A stretch of DNA of 25,432 bases, taken from NCBI GenBank assembly GCA_963557075.1, contig CAUWDA010000032.1, positions 1 to 25,432 of the forward strand. The letters run 5' to 3'. Below are positions 5,782 through 13,828 of this stretch, piece by piece. Source of the stretch: Flavonifractor sp963557075 (GTDB taxonomy: Bacteria; Bacillota; Clostridia; Oscillospirales; Oscillospiraceae). How positions within the stretch are numbered: the first letter of the stretch is position 1; each line of letters starts with the position of its first letter. Both the position numbers and the translations under genes were made by a program. The notes beneath the pieces were generated by a model. That model did no database searches and was not told where the DNA came from. It saw nothing but the letters and a program-made list of their open reading frames with translations.

Positions 5782-6591
5782 CTATACGGCGGGAGCTACC
5801 CGTACCTGGAGCTCGGTGACATACTCCGTCTCCAAGTTCGTATCGTGGGCGTCGATGCGGTAGAGCTCCAGGGGCGGCCCCGCCGGGCCCCGGCCCAGCC
5901 GCCGGAGATCGGACAGCAGCCGCTCCAGGTGCTCCTGCAAGCGGTCATAGGGCCCCCGGTAGTAAAGCCGGGCATACTCCCCCGCCGGCAGGATATCGTC
6001 AAAAGGCAGGCGCTCACTGGTCAGGAAAAAGACCCGGGAGAAGTGGTTGTAGATGCCCACCTTCAGGCTCTCCTCATCCAGCGCCGCCCCCATGCACTGG
6101 CTGCCGATGACCTGAATGTAGTCCTGGTGCCGGTGCTCCAGCCGCTTAAGCTGAAAGTCGATCTCCTTTTCCAGAATAAAATCCTTCTCCAAAAACACAT
6201 AGGGCCGGCCCGGCTCCTGCACCAGCTCGGTCTGCTCCTCCGCCACAGCCCGGTACCGCTCCAGGCGCTGCCGCCGGTCCTCTGCCTCCTGCCGCGCCCG
6301 CTCCAACTCCGCTATGCGGCGCTGGAGCAGCGCCTCCTCCCGGGCCAACAGGTCCAGGGTCTCCCCCACTGACCGGCGCTCCAGATAGGCCCCGATCTCC
6401 CGCGTGGGCAGGTCCAATTCCCGCAGCGCCCGGATGATATTCAGGGTACACACGTCCTGGATTCCGTACATCCGATACCGATTTTCTCCCCGGACCGGAT
6501 GGAGCAGTCCTTTTTCCTCATAATAGCGCAGCGTATCAGGACAAAGGTCGAATAATTTGGCCAGTTCGTGGATCTGATAGAACTCTTTCAA
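5782..6591 (-). CDS. MerR-family regulator with GyrI-like effector domain
   Basis: This 269-residue regulator has an N-terminal MerR winged helix (residues about 4-70: IHELAKLFDLCPDTLRYYEEKGLL, then RYRMYGIQDV), a long charged coiled coil (about 75-118, rich in Arg, Glu and Leu) that dimerises the family, and a C-terminal domain of about 150 residues of the GyrI/BmrR type. In BmrR-like proteins that domain binds lipophilic cationic drugs. The start is TTG at 6589-6591, with GGGAGG eight bases before it. It is divergent from a MATE pump, and a promoter with the 19-base spacer typical of MerR activation lies between. The simplest reading is a drug-responsive activator of the pump. The ligand cannot be read from sequence. 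Confidence 0.9.
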   Translation of the reverse strand: MKEFYQIHELAKLFDLCPDTLRYYEEKGLLHPVRGENRYRMYGIQDVCTLNIIRALRELDLPTREIGAYLERRSVGETLDLLAREEALLQRRIAELERARQEAEDRRQRLERYRAVAEEQTELVQEPGRPYVFLEKDFILEKEIDFQLKRLEHRHQDYIQVIGSQCMGAALDEESLKVGIYNHFSRVFFLTSERLPFDDILPAGEYARLYYRGPYDRLQEHLERLLSDLRRLGRGPAGPPLELYRIDAHDTNLETEYVTELQVRVAPAV

Positions 6592-6609
6592 CTTTTTCGC
6601 CTCCCGCTC

Positions 6610-6640
6610 TTGACTCTCGGATAATACGAGGGTTTATCAT
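6610..6640 (+). promoter_or_regulatory. MerR-type promoter of the MATE gene
   Basis: TTGACT (6610-6615) and TATCAT (6635-6640) are 19 bases apart, two more than the normal optimum. The spacer contains the dyad CTCG (6616-6619) and CGAG (6627-6630) around an AT-rich centre. An over-long spacer with a dyad is the hallmark of promoters that MerR proteins twist into an active form. The pump's GTG lies 27 bases past the -10. Confidence 0.8.
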
Positions 6641-6666
6641 ATCTCCAGTAAGAGGAGGTTTTATCT

Positions 6667-8013
6667 GTGAATCTGGTCTCGAAATTTTTCAAGTTTACCA
6701 TCCCATCCATCGTCTCCATGTGGATCTTTTCCCTGTACACCATGGTAGACGGGATCTTCGTGTCCCACGGCGTGGGCAGTCACGCCCTGGGCGCGGTCAA
6801 TCTGTCCATGCCTTTCGTATCCCTCATCTTTACCATCGGCATCCTGCTGGCCACCGGCACCTCCACCATCCTGTCCATGGCCCTGGGACAGGGCGACGAG
6901 GACCGGGCCCGCAATTACTTCAACCAGAATCTGGCTGTGGTCATCGTCCTCTCCCTGGCGCTGACTGTACTGGTACTCTTCAACCTGGAACGAGTAGCCA
7001 TTTTCCTGGGCGCTACCGGGGACCTGCTGCCGCTGGTCAAGGAATATGTGGGCATCATCGCCTGTTTCGCGGTCTTTTTCACCGTCTCCTATAATCTGGA
7101 GGTCCAGGTCAAGGCGGACGGCGCTCCCCACATCAGCACCATCGGCGTTCTCTCCTGCGCCATCATGAACGTGGTGCTGGACTATGTATTCGTCATGCAC
7201 TTCCACTGGGGCGTCTGGGGTGCGGCGCTGGCCACCGGTCTGGCCCAGGTCACCTCCACCATCGTCTTTGTGGTCTACTTTGTGCGGCATCCCAAGCCCC
7301 TGCGCTTCGGGAAGTTTAAGCCGGACTTCGGCGCATACCGCCGAATCATTCCGCTGGGGACCTCCGACGGCCTGAGCGAATTCTCCAACGGCCTGGTCAT
7401 CTTCCTGTTCAACCACACCATTCTTCAGGTGGTAGGGGAAGCTGCCCTCACCTCCTACACCATCGTCAGCTATGTCAACACCCTGGTGCTCATGACCATG
7501 ATCGGCACGGCCCACGGTATCCAGCCCCTGTCCAGCTTCCACCTGGGCGCGGGAGAGATCCCCTTGTGCCACAAATTCCTGTCCTACGGCATCAAGCTGG
7601 TGGCCGCGGCCGGCGTCGGCTTCTTCGCCATCTGCCAGCTGCTGGCCGGTCCCATTGTGAGCCTGTTCCTGGAGGCTGGCGACCCGCTCTTCGAGTATAC
7701 CGTCACCGCCCTGCGGCTCTACTCCACTGCCTTCCTGCTGATGGGCTTTAACGTGGTGATCTCCGGCTTCTTCACCGCCATGGAGCATCCCCTCCCCGCC
7801 CTCACCATCTCCTTTGGCCGCGGGTTGGTCCTGATCTCCGGCTGTCTGATCTTCCTGTCCATGGTGTTGGGCGACGTGGGCATCTGGCTCTCCCCTCTGG
7901 TGGCCGAAGGCATCTGCCTGGTCATCACCCTGTTCTTCCTTGTCCGGTATTTCCGCAAGGTACGGCAGACCCAGCCGGCGGAACAGGCCGGCATTCCCTC
8001 CGCCGCCCGCTGA
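6667..8013 (+). CDS. MATE-family multidrug efflux transporter
   Basis: This is an integral membrane antiporter of 448 residues with the hydrophobicity expected for 12 helices in two halves, the standard MATE length and layout. Family-like segments include FTIPSIVSMWIFSLYTMVDG at the N-terminus (first helix with MVDGIFVSH), the N-half GILLATGTSTILSMALGQG, and the C-half SDGLSEFSNGLVIFLFN. The GTG start at 6667 is supported by GAGGAGG eight bases upstream and by similarity to normal MATE N-termini. It is the only plus-strand gene between the MerR regulator and the HAD phosphatase. Expression is probably switched on by the divergent MerR/GyrI-like regulator. Substrate is unknown; cationic drugs are plausible from the regulator class. 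Confidence 0.9.
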   Translation: MNLVSKFFKFTIPSIVSMWIFSLYTMVDGIFVSHGVGSHALGAVNLSMPFVSLIFTIGILLATGTSTILSMALGQGDEDRARNYFNQNLAVVIVLSLALTVLVLFNLERVAIFLGATGDLLPLVKEYVGIIACFAVFFTVSYNLEVQVKADGAPHISTIGVLSCAIMNVVLDYVFVMHFHWGVWGAALATGLAQVTSTIVFVVYFVRHPKPLRFGKFKPDFGAYRRIIPLGTSDGLSEFSNGLVIFLFNHTILQVVGEAALTSYTIVSYVNTLVLMTMIGTAHGIQPLSSFHLGAGEIPLCHKFLSYGIKLVAAAGVGFFAICQLLAGPIVSLFLEAGDPLFEYTVTALRLYSTAFLLMGFNVVISGFFTAMEHPLPALTISFGRGLVLISGCLIFLSMVLGDVGIWLSPLVAEGICLVITLFFLVRYFRKVRQTQPAEQAGIPSAAR

Positions 8014-8034
8014 TCTCCATACACCGGCATGAGG

Positions 8035-8070
8035 AAAAACGGCGCATGACAAAGGTCATGCGCCGTTTTT
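8035..8070. terminator. Bidirectional terminator between MATE and HAD genes
   Basis: A perfect 16-base stem (8035-8050 with 8055-8070, loop AAAG) has A5 on one flank and T6 on the other. It can end transcription of both the rightward MATE gene and the leftward phosphatase gene. Its right arm abuts the HAD stop codon. Confidence 0.9.
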
Positions 8071-8897
8071 TATGGGGTCAGCAGATATTGTTCCACCGCC
8101 ATACCTACGCCGCCCTCCCGGTTGGTCCCGGTCAGGTGGCGGGCCGCAGCTTTTGCCTCAGCGCTGGCGTTGCCCATGGCAAAGGACCAGCCAGACCAGC
8201 GCAGCAGCTCCAGGTCGTTGCCCGCGTCCCCAAAGGCCATGACCTGCTCCGGCCCCAGACCCAATCGGGCACACAGGGCCTGCACCGCCGTTCCCTTGTT
8301 GACGCCGGGGGCGGTAAGCTCCATATTTTCTCCAAACGAGGTGGTCACCGCCAGAGGGCCCCACACCTCCGCCGCATCCAGCAGCGCCTGCCGCCGCTCC
8401 GGCGGCACGCGGAAGATGTGGATCTTCTCCACGTCCTTCCCCTCCAGAGCGGCGTTCAGATCCTCCGGAAAGTGGGAACAGGTACGCAGCACCTGCGCAA
8501 ACTCCGGCGACAGCGCGCTGCCGATGACCTGCTCAGCCCGGTCCCGCTGGATGTAATTCTCCCCCTCGCAGTAGACCTCAAAGGGCAGTCCCCAGTCCAG
8601 CAGGAGGGTCAGGATCGTCCGGCGGGCGTCCGGGTCCAGGGGGCGGCGGTAGAGCCACTCCCCTGTTTTGACGTCCAGCACCGCCGCGCCGTTGGACAGC
8701 ACCGCATACCGGGTGACCCCCAGTTGGGCGTTCACCCCCTGGAGGAGGGACCAGGCCCGCCCGCTGGCGATGGTCACCGCCGCGCCCCGCTCCGACGCCG
8801 CCCGGAGGGCGGCCACGTTTCGGGGCGGCACTGTGGCGTGGTCATCGTCCAGCAGGGTGCCGTCCATGTCCAGACAGATCAGGCGGATATCGCTCAT
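8070..8897 (-). CDS. Cof-type HAD-IIB sugar-phosphate phosphatase
   Basis: This is a cytoplasmic phosphatase of 275 residues. Haloacid-dehalogenase motif I is LDMDGTLLDD with nucleophile D10 and acid/base D12. Motif II is TIASGR. The Lys of motif III lies in NKGTAVQAL, and motif IV is GDAGNDLELL near residue 215. The large insert between motifs II and III is the C2 cap of the Cof/IIB subclass, which commonly acts on sugar phosphates. Its ATG overlaps the stop codon of the transketolase C-terminal subunit (ATGA), so the two are translationally coupled. It may therefore trim phosphorylated sugars related to the pentose phosphate pathway, though substrate assignment within this family is unreliable from sequence. 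Confidence 0.9.
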   Translation of the reverse strand: MSDIRLICLDMDGTLLDDDHATVPPRNVAALRAASERGAAVTIASGRAWSLLQGVNAQLGVTRYAVLSNGAAVLDVKTGEWLYRRPLDPDARRTILTLLLDWGLPFEVYCEGENYIQRDRAEQVIGSALSPEFAQVLRTCSHFPEDLNAALEGKDVEKIHIFRVPPERRQALLDAAEVWGPLAVTTSFGENMELTAPGVNKGTAVQALCARLGLGPEQVMAFGDAGNDLELLRWSGWSFAMGNASAEAKAAARHLTGTNREGGVGMAVEQYLLTP

Positions 8898-9841
8898 TTC
8901 TTCCGCGCCAAGGCCTGATGTACCTTCTCAACGATACCCTCAGCCGTGAGGCCGTAGGCCTCCAGCACCGCCTTGGCCGCGCCGGAGCGGCCGAACTCGT
9001 CGTTGACGCCGTGACGCACCACGGGCACCGGGCAGTGCTCGGCCACAAATTCCGCCACAGCGGAGCCCAGGCCGTTGACAATGCTGTGCTCCTCGGAGGT
9101 GACGATACAGCCGGTCTCCTGAGCGGCCTTCAAAACGATCTCGCCGTCCAGAGGCTTGATGGTGTGCATATCGATGACCCGGACGGAGACGCCCTCCTCC
9201 GCCAGCATCTGGGCGGCGGCACAGGCCATCTGGACCATCATACCGGTGGCGATAACGGTGACATCGGTACCCTCCCGCAGCAGGGAGCCTTTCCCCAGTT
9301 GGAAGGTGTAGCCGGGGATCTCGTCGGTGACGCTGTCCACCGCCAGGCGGCCCAGGCGCATATAGGCGGGGCCGTCGTACTCCAGCAGAGCCTTCACCGC
9401 CAGGCGCATCTCGGGGCCGTCGCAGGGGGAGACCACCATCATGTTGGGGATGGTACGCATAAGGGCGTAGTCCTCGATACACTGGTGGGTGGCGCCGTCC
9501 TCACCCACGGACAGGCCGCCGTGGGAGCCCACGATCTTCACATTGAGCCGGGGATAGGCCACGGAGTTGCGGACCTGCTCATAGGCGCGGCCGGTGGCGA
9601 ACATGGCAAAGGTGTTGGTAAAGGGCTTCTTGCCGCAGGCAGCCAGACCGGCGGCCACGCCGGTCATATTGGCCTCGGCAATACCCATGTTGTAAAAGCG
9701 CTCCGGGTAGGCCTTGGCAAAATACTGGCTCTGGGTGGAGCCGGACAGATCGGCGTCCAGCACCACCAGGTCGGGATACTGGCCGCCCAGCTCGGCCAGG
9801 GCCTTTCCGTATGCCACGCGGGTGGCGATCTTCTCACTCAT
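8894..9841 (-). CDS. Transketolase, C-terminal subunit
   Basis: The 315-residue protein is the second half of a split transketolase: the pyrimidine-binding domain (about residues 5-170) and the C-terminal domain (about 190-310). Visible signatures are VVLDADLSGSTQS near the N-terminus, the conserved Glu that activates thiamine diphosphate in GIAEANMTGVAAGLA (about 73-75), and DGATHQCIEDYALMR. It starts three bases after the N-terminal subunit, with GGAGGGAA of the ribosome site inside the end of that gene, so the two are made together. Transketolase moves two-carbon units between sugar phosphates in the non-oxidative pentose phosphate pathway. Split enzymes are common in Clostridia and archaea. 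Its stop overlaps the HAD phosphatase start. Confidence 0.95.
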   Translation of the reverse strand: MSEKIATRVAYGKALAELGGQYPDLVVLDADLSGSTQSQYFAKAYPERFYNMGIAEANMTGVAAGLAACGKKPFTNTFAMFATGRAYEQVRNSVAYPRLNVKIVGSHGGLSVGEDGATHQCIEDYALMRTIPNMMVVSPCDGPEMRLAVKALLEYDGPAYMRLGRLAVDSVTDEIPGYTFQLGKGSLLREGTDVTVIATGMMVQMACAAAQMLAEEGVSVRVIDMHTIKPLDGEIVLKAAQETGCIVTSEEHSIVNGLGSAVAEFVAEHCPVPVVRHGVNDEFGRSGAAKAVLEAYGLTAEGIVEKVHQALARKK

Positions 9842-9844
9842 GGC

Positions 9845-10690
9845 TCACTTTCCCTCCAGTTCCGCCAGCGTCGCAGCCAGCTCCGCATGGGCCTTCTCAT
9901 ACTGTTCGTCGTTGGGAGCCTTGCCGTGCCAGCCGTACTCCCCCTCCATGAAGGAGACGCCCTTGCCCTTGATGGTCTTGGCCAGCAGCACGGTGGGCTT
10001 CCCCTTGCAGGCGGCAGCCGCCTGGAAGGCCTGATCCAGGGCCTCAAAATCGTGGCCGTCCACATGGATCACATTCCAGTTGAAGGCCTCAAACTTCTTG
10101 TCCAGAGGCTCGGAGGGCATGACGTCGGCGGTGGCGCCGTCGATCTGCAGGCCGTTGACGTCCACGATGGCGCACAGGTTGTCCAGCTGATACTTGGCCG
10201 CAGACATGGCGGCCTCCCACACCTGGCCCTCCTCGATCTCGCCGTCGCCCAGCAGGGCGTACACCCGGTAATCTCTCTTGTCGGCCTTGCCCGCCAGAGC
10301 CATACCCACGGCGGCGGAGATGCCCTGGCCCAAAGAGCCGGTAGACATATCCACGCCTTTGATGTGGCGCATCTCGGCATGGCCGGACATCTCGCCCTTA
10401 ATGGAGCGGAAGAGCTTCAGATCCTCCACAGGGAAATAGCCCTTCAGCGCCAGGTTGGGGTAGAGAGCGGGGGTACAGTGGCCCTTGGACAGCACAAAGC
10501 GGTCCCGGTCGGGGTTTTGGGGATCGGCGGGATCTACCCGCATCACGTGACCGTACAGGGTGGTAATGATGTCCATGGAGGACAGGGAGCCGCCAATGTG
10601 GCCGGAGGCCGCGTCGTGCACCATATCCATCGCCAGCAGGCGGGCGCGCGCCGCTGTGACAGCCAGTGCTTGGACCTTGGACTGTTCCAT
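9845..10690 (-). CDS. Transketolase, N-terminal subunit
   Basis: This is the 281-residue thiamine-diphosphate-binding half of the split transketolase. It shows HIGGSLSSMDIITTLYG near residue 31, the substrate-site DRFVLSKGHCTPALY, SGHAEM, and the diphosphate/metal motif LLGDGEIEEGQVWEA ending at IVDVNGLQIDG (GDG followed by Asn after about 28 residues). It lacks the pyrimidine and C-terminal domains, which are encoded by the next gene. An A/G-rich site (GAAAGGTGAATTG) precedes the ATG. A near-consensus promoter lies about 50 bases upstream and probably drives the three-gene unit N-subunit, C-subunit, HAD phosphatase. Confidence 0.95.
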   Translation of the reverse strand: MEQSKVQALAVTAARARLLAMDMVHDAASGHIGGSLSSMDIITTLYGHVMRVDPADPQNPDRDRFVLSKGHCTPALYPNLALKGYFPVEDLKLFRSIKGEMSGHAEMRHIKGVDMSTGSLGQGISAAVGMALAGKADKRDYRVYALLGDGEIEEGQVWEAAMSAAKYQLDNLCAIVDVNGLQIDGATADVMPSEPLDKKFEAFNWNVIHVDGHDFEALDQAFQAAAACKGKPTVLLAKTIKGKGVSFMEGEYGWHGKAPNDEQYEKAHAELAATLAELEGK

Positions 10691-10742
10691 TCAATTCACC
10701 TTTCCATTCTGTGGGCCCGGAGGGCCAATATTACTCTTAAAT

Positions 10743-10771
10743 AGTATACCTTAGAAAACTGTACGTTTCAA
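10743..10771 (-). promoter_or_regulatory. Promoter of the transketolase operon
   Basis: On the minus strand TTGAAA (10766-10771) and TATACT (10743-10748) are separated by 17 bases, a strong sigma-A match. The leader contains a small GGCCC/GGGCC hairpin. The interval 10772-10857 to the right holds nothing else I can identify. Confidence 0.8.
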
Positions 10772-10857
10772 CCATCGGTTCACACAAAAAGCCGGATTTT
10801 CCGCTTCCCTTCCTTGAACGAAAGGCCCTCTTTCCCGGTCAGGGCGGGAAACCCGGT

Positions 10858-10903
10858 AAAAAAGCCCCCGGCGGCTGCCCGGTTCAGGCCGCCGCCGGGG
10901 GCT
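10858..10903 (-). terminator. Intrinsic terminator after the second MATE gene
   Basis: A 13-base GC-rich stem (10863-10875 with 10891-10903) is followed on the minus strand by six T (10858-10863). It is 20 bases beyond the MATE stop codon. Confidence 0.9.
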
Positions 10904-10922
10904 TATGTCTGCTCTTCCGGCG

Positions 10923-12260
10923 TCACTGCACGTTCTTGGGGGTACGCCAGCGGTTGGACCGGTAGAACCACCAGCCCACCGGCACCGAGCTGGACACAGC
11001 GATACCGCAGGCCAGGTAGACGCCGTAAATCCCCATAAAGTGCTCCAGCACCACCGCCAGCACCAGCCGCACCACGATGCAGTTGAGGAAGGAGTTCCAC
11101 ATGATGAACATCGTGTGTCCCGAACCGGTGGCCAGGGTGTTATAGGAGAACATCCCGGCATAGAACAGCTGACAGATGATCTCGATCCGCAGATTGATGA
11201 CCGCCCAGTGCTGCACCTCGGGGTCGGGGGTAAAGATCATGACCAGCCAGGGGGCCAGCACCTCCGCCAGCACGATGATGACCGCCGCCATGGCCAGAGA
11301 CAGCTTCATACAGGTCTTCATCACCTTTTCCGCCCGGTCGTACAGGCCCGCGCCCAGGCACTGGGCGCACATGGTGCCCGCTCCGGTGGTGAGGGCAGAC
11401 AGGAAGAGCTGGCAGAAATCCCGGATCTTATTGGACGCCCCGTTACCCGCGGAGACGGCTACGCCGTACTTGTTCACCAGGGTGAGCACCACCAGCCAGG
11501 AGATGCTGGCAATGGTCCACTGGAGGGCCACCGGCAGACCCAGCTTGAGGGTCATGTTCACCACCCGCCGCTCCGGCTTCAGGTAGCCCGCCGACAGGCC
11601 CAGGCTCTCCCGATGGAGCAGGCTGAAGACCAGCGCGGCTCCAAAGGAGACCGCCTGCCCGATGACGGTGGCCAGAGCCGCGCCCTGGACGCCCATCCGC
11701 CAGACAGCCACAAAGAGGATGTCCAGGACCACATTCAGGCTGACCGACGCAATGATGCAGTACAGCGGGATCCGGGAGTTGCCCACCCCCCGCAGGATGG
11801 CGGACAGGGCATTGTATCCGAAGATGAACAGAAGTCCGACGCCGCAGATCTTCAGATAGGCCAGAGATTCCTCCATGGCGGGAGCCTTCAGCAACACCAG
11901 GAAGGGCTGCCCCAACAGCAGGACCAGGACGGTGAACAGCACGCCGGCCAGGGCACCCACTGTAACGGTATTGCCCGCCGCCTTCTTGCGCTCCTCCTCC
12001 TGGCCGCTGCCGAAATATCGGCCCACCAGGATGTTGCCGCCCACCGTCAGGCCGATGGCCAGCTGCGTCAGCATATTCATGATGACGCTGGAGGTATTGA
12101 TGGCAGAGATGCCGGTGTCGCCGATGAAATGTCCGGCGATGATGATATCAGTGATGCTGTAGATGGCCTGCAGCAGGCTGGAGGCCACCAGGGGCATGGC
12201 ATAGCGGATCAGCTTCCGGCTTACGCTGCCCTGAGTCAGGTCGTTTTGAAGGGCTGGCAT
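10923..12260 (-). CDS. MATE-family efflux transporter
   Basis: This second MATE protein has 445 residues and about twelve hydrophobic segments in two related halves. The N-terminus reads NDLTQGSVSRKLIRYAMPLVASSLLQ, with IYSITDIIIAGHFIGDTGISA in the first helices, a normal MATE beginning. The second half includes LKLGLPVALQWTIASISWLVVL. The frame continues 38 codons upstream, but MPALQNDL has AAGGAGA about eight bases before it and matches the family N-terminus, so I start at 12260. It is transcribed alone, with its own promoter and terminator. It is not an obvious recent duplicate of the pump at 6667-8013. Exported compound unknown. Confidence 0.9.
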   Translation of the reverse strand: MPALQNDLTQGSVSRKLIRYAMPLVASSLLQAIYSITDIIIAGHFIGDTGISAINTSSVIMNMLTQLAIGLTVGGNILVGRYFGSGQEEERKKAAGNTVTVGALAGVLFTVLVLLLGQPFLVLLKAPAMEESLAYLKICGVGLLFIFGYNALSAILRGVGNSRIPLYCIIASVSLNVVLDILFVAVWRMGVQGAALATVIGQAVSFGAALVFSLLHRESLGLSAGYLKPERRVVNMTLKLGLPVALQWTIASISWLVVLTLVNKYGVAVSAGNGASNKIRDFCQLFLSALTTGAGTMCAQCLGAGLYDRAEKVMKTCMKLSLAMAAVIIVLAEVLAPWLVMIFTPDPEVQHWAVINLRIEIICQLFYAGMFSYNTLATGSGHTMFIMWNSFLNCIVVRLVLAVVLEHFMGIYGVYLACGIAVSSSVPVGWWFYRSNRWRTPKNVQ

Positions 12261-12297
12261 TCCTGTTCTCTCCTTTGCTTGTTCTCTCTCTGGATAT

Positions 12298-12326
12298 AGT
12301 GTACCCCTCCTCTGTGCGCCCCGCAA
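12298..12326 (-). promoter_or_regulatory. Promoter of the second MATE gene
   Basis: On the minus strand TTGCGG (12321-12326) and TACACT (12298-12303) are 17 bases apart, about 40 bases before the MATE start codon. The match is moderate. Confidence 0.6.
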
Positions 12327-12372
12327 TCCCCACCTTTTGCACAGCTGCTTCCCTTTCAGTAACCAGCCGTTC

Positions 12373-12408
12373 AAAAAAAGAGCCCGCTGCGGCGTACCGC
12401 AGCGGGCT
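12373..12408 (-). terminator. Intrinsic terminator after nfnB
   Basis: AGCCCGCTGCGG (12381-12392) pairs perfectly with 12397-12408 across CGTA. On the minus strand it is followed by seven T (12373-12379). It starts eight bases past the nfnB stop. Confidence 0.9.
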
Positions 12409-12415
12409 TTCAGCC

Positions 12416-13813
12416 TTACTTGCTGTGCTTTTTGGTCAGATACTCGTGCATGGAGGCGGCGGCCTTCTTGCCGGCGCCCATGGCCAAGATCACGGTGGCA
12501 GCGCCGGTGACGGCGTCGCCGCCGGCGTACACGCCCTCACGGCTGGTCTCCATGGTCTCCTCATTGACCTGGAGACAGCCCTTCCGGTTGACCTCCAGAC
12601 CGGGGGTGGTGGACCGGATCAGGGGGTTGGGGCTGGTGCCCAGGCTCATGACCACGGTGTCCACGTCCAGAACAAAGTTTGAGCCCTCCACCACCTTGGG
12701 GGCGCGGCGGCCGCTCTCGTCGGGGGCGGTGAGGCGCATCTTCACGCACTCCATGCCGCCCACCTTGCCGTTGCCGTCGTCCAGGATCTTTACAGGATTG
12801 GTGAGGAGCATAAACTCGATGCCCTCCTCCTTGGCGTGGTGGACCTCCTCCTTCCGGGCGGGCATCTCCTCCTCGTCCCGGCGGTAGAGCACATACACAT
12901 GCTTGGCGCCCATGCGCTTGGCGCAGCGGGCGGCGTCCATAGCCACGTTGCCGCCGCCCACGATGGCGGCAGAGCCGGAGATCTTCAGGGGGGTGTCATA
13001 GCCCTCCCGGTAGGCCTTCATCAGGTTGATGCGGGTCAGGTACTCGTTGGCGGAGTACACACCCGCCAGAGTCTCGCCCTCGATGCCCATGAACATGGGC
13101 AGGCCGGCGCCGGAGCCGATGAACACGGCCTCGTAGCCCTCTTCAAACATCTCGTCCACGGCGAAGGTCTTGCCCACCACCATGTCGGTCTCCAGGTTCA
13201 CGCCCAGAGCGGTGAGCTTGTCCACCTCGTTCTGCACGATGGCCTTGGGCAGACGGAACTCGGGGATGCCGTACACCAGCACGCCGCCGCCGGTATGGAA
13301 GGCCTCGAACATGGTGACCTCATAGCCCAGCTTGGCCAGGTCGCTGGCGCAGGTCAGGCTGGCGGGACCGGAGCCAACCACCGCCACCTTGATGCCGTTG
13401 GTCTTGGGCTTCTCCGGCATGGCGTTGATGTTCTCCCGATACCAGTCGGCCACAAAGCGCTCCAGCCGGCCGATGGCCACCGGCTCGCCCTTGATGGCCC
13501 GGACGCAGCGGGCCTCGCACTGGCTCTCCTGGGGGCACACCCGTCCGCTGACGCTGGGCAGGGCGTTGGTGTCGGAGATGATGTCATAGGCGGCCTTGAA
13601 GTCGCCCTCGGCCACCTTGGCAATAAACTCGGGGATGCGGATATTCACCGGGCAGCCGCCCACGCAGGGCTTATGCTTGCAGTTGAGGCAGCGGCCGGCC
13701 TCCTCCATGGCCATCTCGGCGGTGTAGCCCAGAGAGACCTCCTCGAAGTTGTGGTTGCGCACATTGGGGTCCTGCTCCGGCATGGGGACCTTCTTCAAAC
13801 TCATATTTGCCAT
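12416..13813 (-). CDS. nfnB: NfnB: NADPH-binding subunit of electron-bifurcating ferredoxin:NADP reductase
   Basis: The 465-residue protein belongs to the GltD-like flavoprotein family often labelled glutamate synthase small subunit (GltA). The N-terminal iron-sulfur domain has C42, C45, C50 and C54 (RCLNCKHKPCVGGC) and C93, E96, C99 and C103 (VCPQESQCEARC). The Glu among the second set fits the 3-Cys/1-Glu cluster known in NfnB. Two dinucleotide folds follow: VVGSGPASL near residue 146 for FAD and VGGGNVAMDAAR near 285 for NADPH, ending with GGDAVTGAATVILAMGAGKKAA. No large GltB subunit is nearby. The adjacent upstream gene is the NfnA partner, 15 bases away, so bifurcation rather than glutamate synthesis is the better call. 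AAGGAGGGA precedes ATG. Confidence 0.9.
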   Translation of the reverse strand: MANMSLKKVPMPEQDPNVRNHNFEEVSLGYTAEMAMEEAGRCLNCKHKPCVGGCPVNIRIPEFIAKVAEGDFKAAYDIISDTNALPSVSGRVCPQESQCEARCVRAIKGEPVAIGRLERFVADWYRENINAMPEKPKTNGIKVAVVGSGPASLTCASDLAKLGYEVTMFEAFHTGGGVLVYGIPEFRLPKAIVQNEVDKLTALGVNLETDMVVGKTFAVDEMFEEGYEAVFIGSGAGLPMFMGIEGETLAGVYSANEYLTRINLMKAYREGYDTPLKISGSAAIVGGGNVAMDAARCAKRMGAKHVYVLYRRDEEEMPARKEEVHHAKEEGIEFMLLTNPVKILDDGNGKVGGMECVKMRLTAPDESGRRAPKVVEGSNFVLDVDTVVMSLGTSPNPLIRSTTPGLEVNRKGCLQVNEETMETSREGVYAGGDAVTGAATVILAMGAGKKAAASMHEYLTKKHSK

Positions 13814-13828
13814 TGTCTCAGTCCCTCC

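Noticed and set aside
6661..8052. Minus-strand open frame of 463 codons
   Set aside because: Antisense to the MATE gene; its Asp/Gly/Gln/His-rich composition is the mirror of hydrophobic codons.
10700..10740. GGCCC/GGGCC hairpin in the transketolase leader as a riboswitch
   Set aside because: It is only a 5-base stem with a three-base loop in a short leader; too small for any known riboswitch.
8918..10744. Plus-strand open frame of 608 codons
   Set aside because: It lies antisense to the two transketolase genes and has His/Gly/Val-rich shadow composition, no ribosome site and no family resemblance.
10905..12299. Plus-strand open frame of 464 codons
   Set aside because: Antisense to the second MATE gene, with the same His/Gln/Gly-rich shadow pattern.
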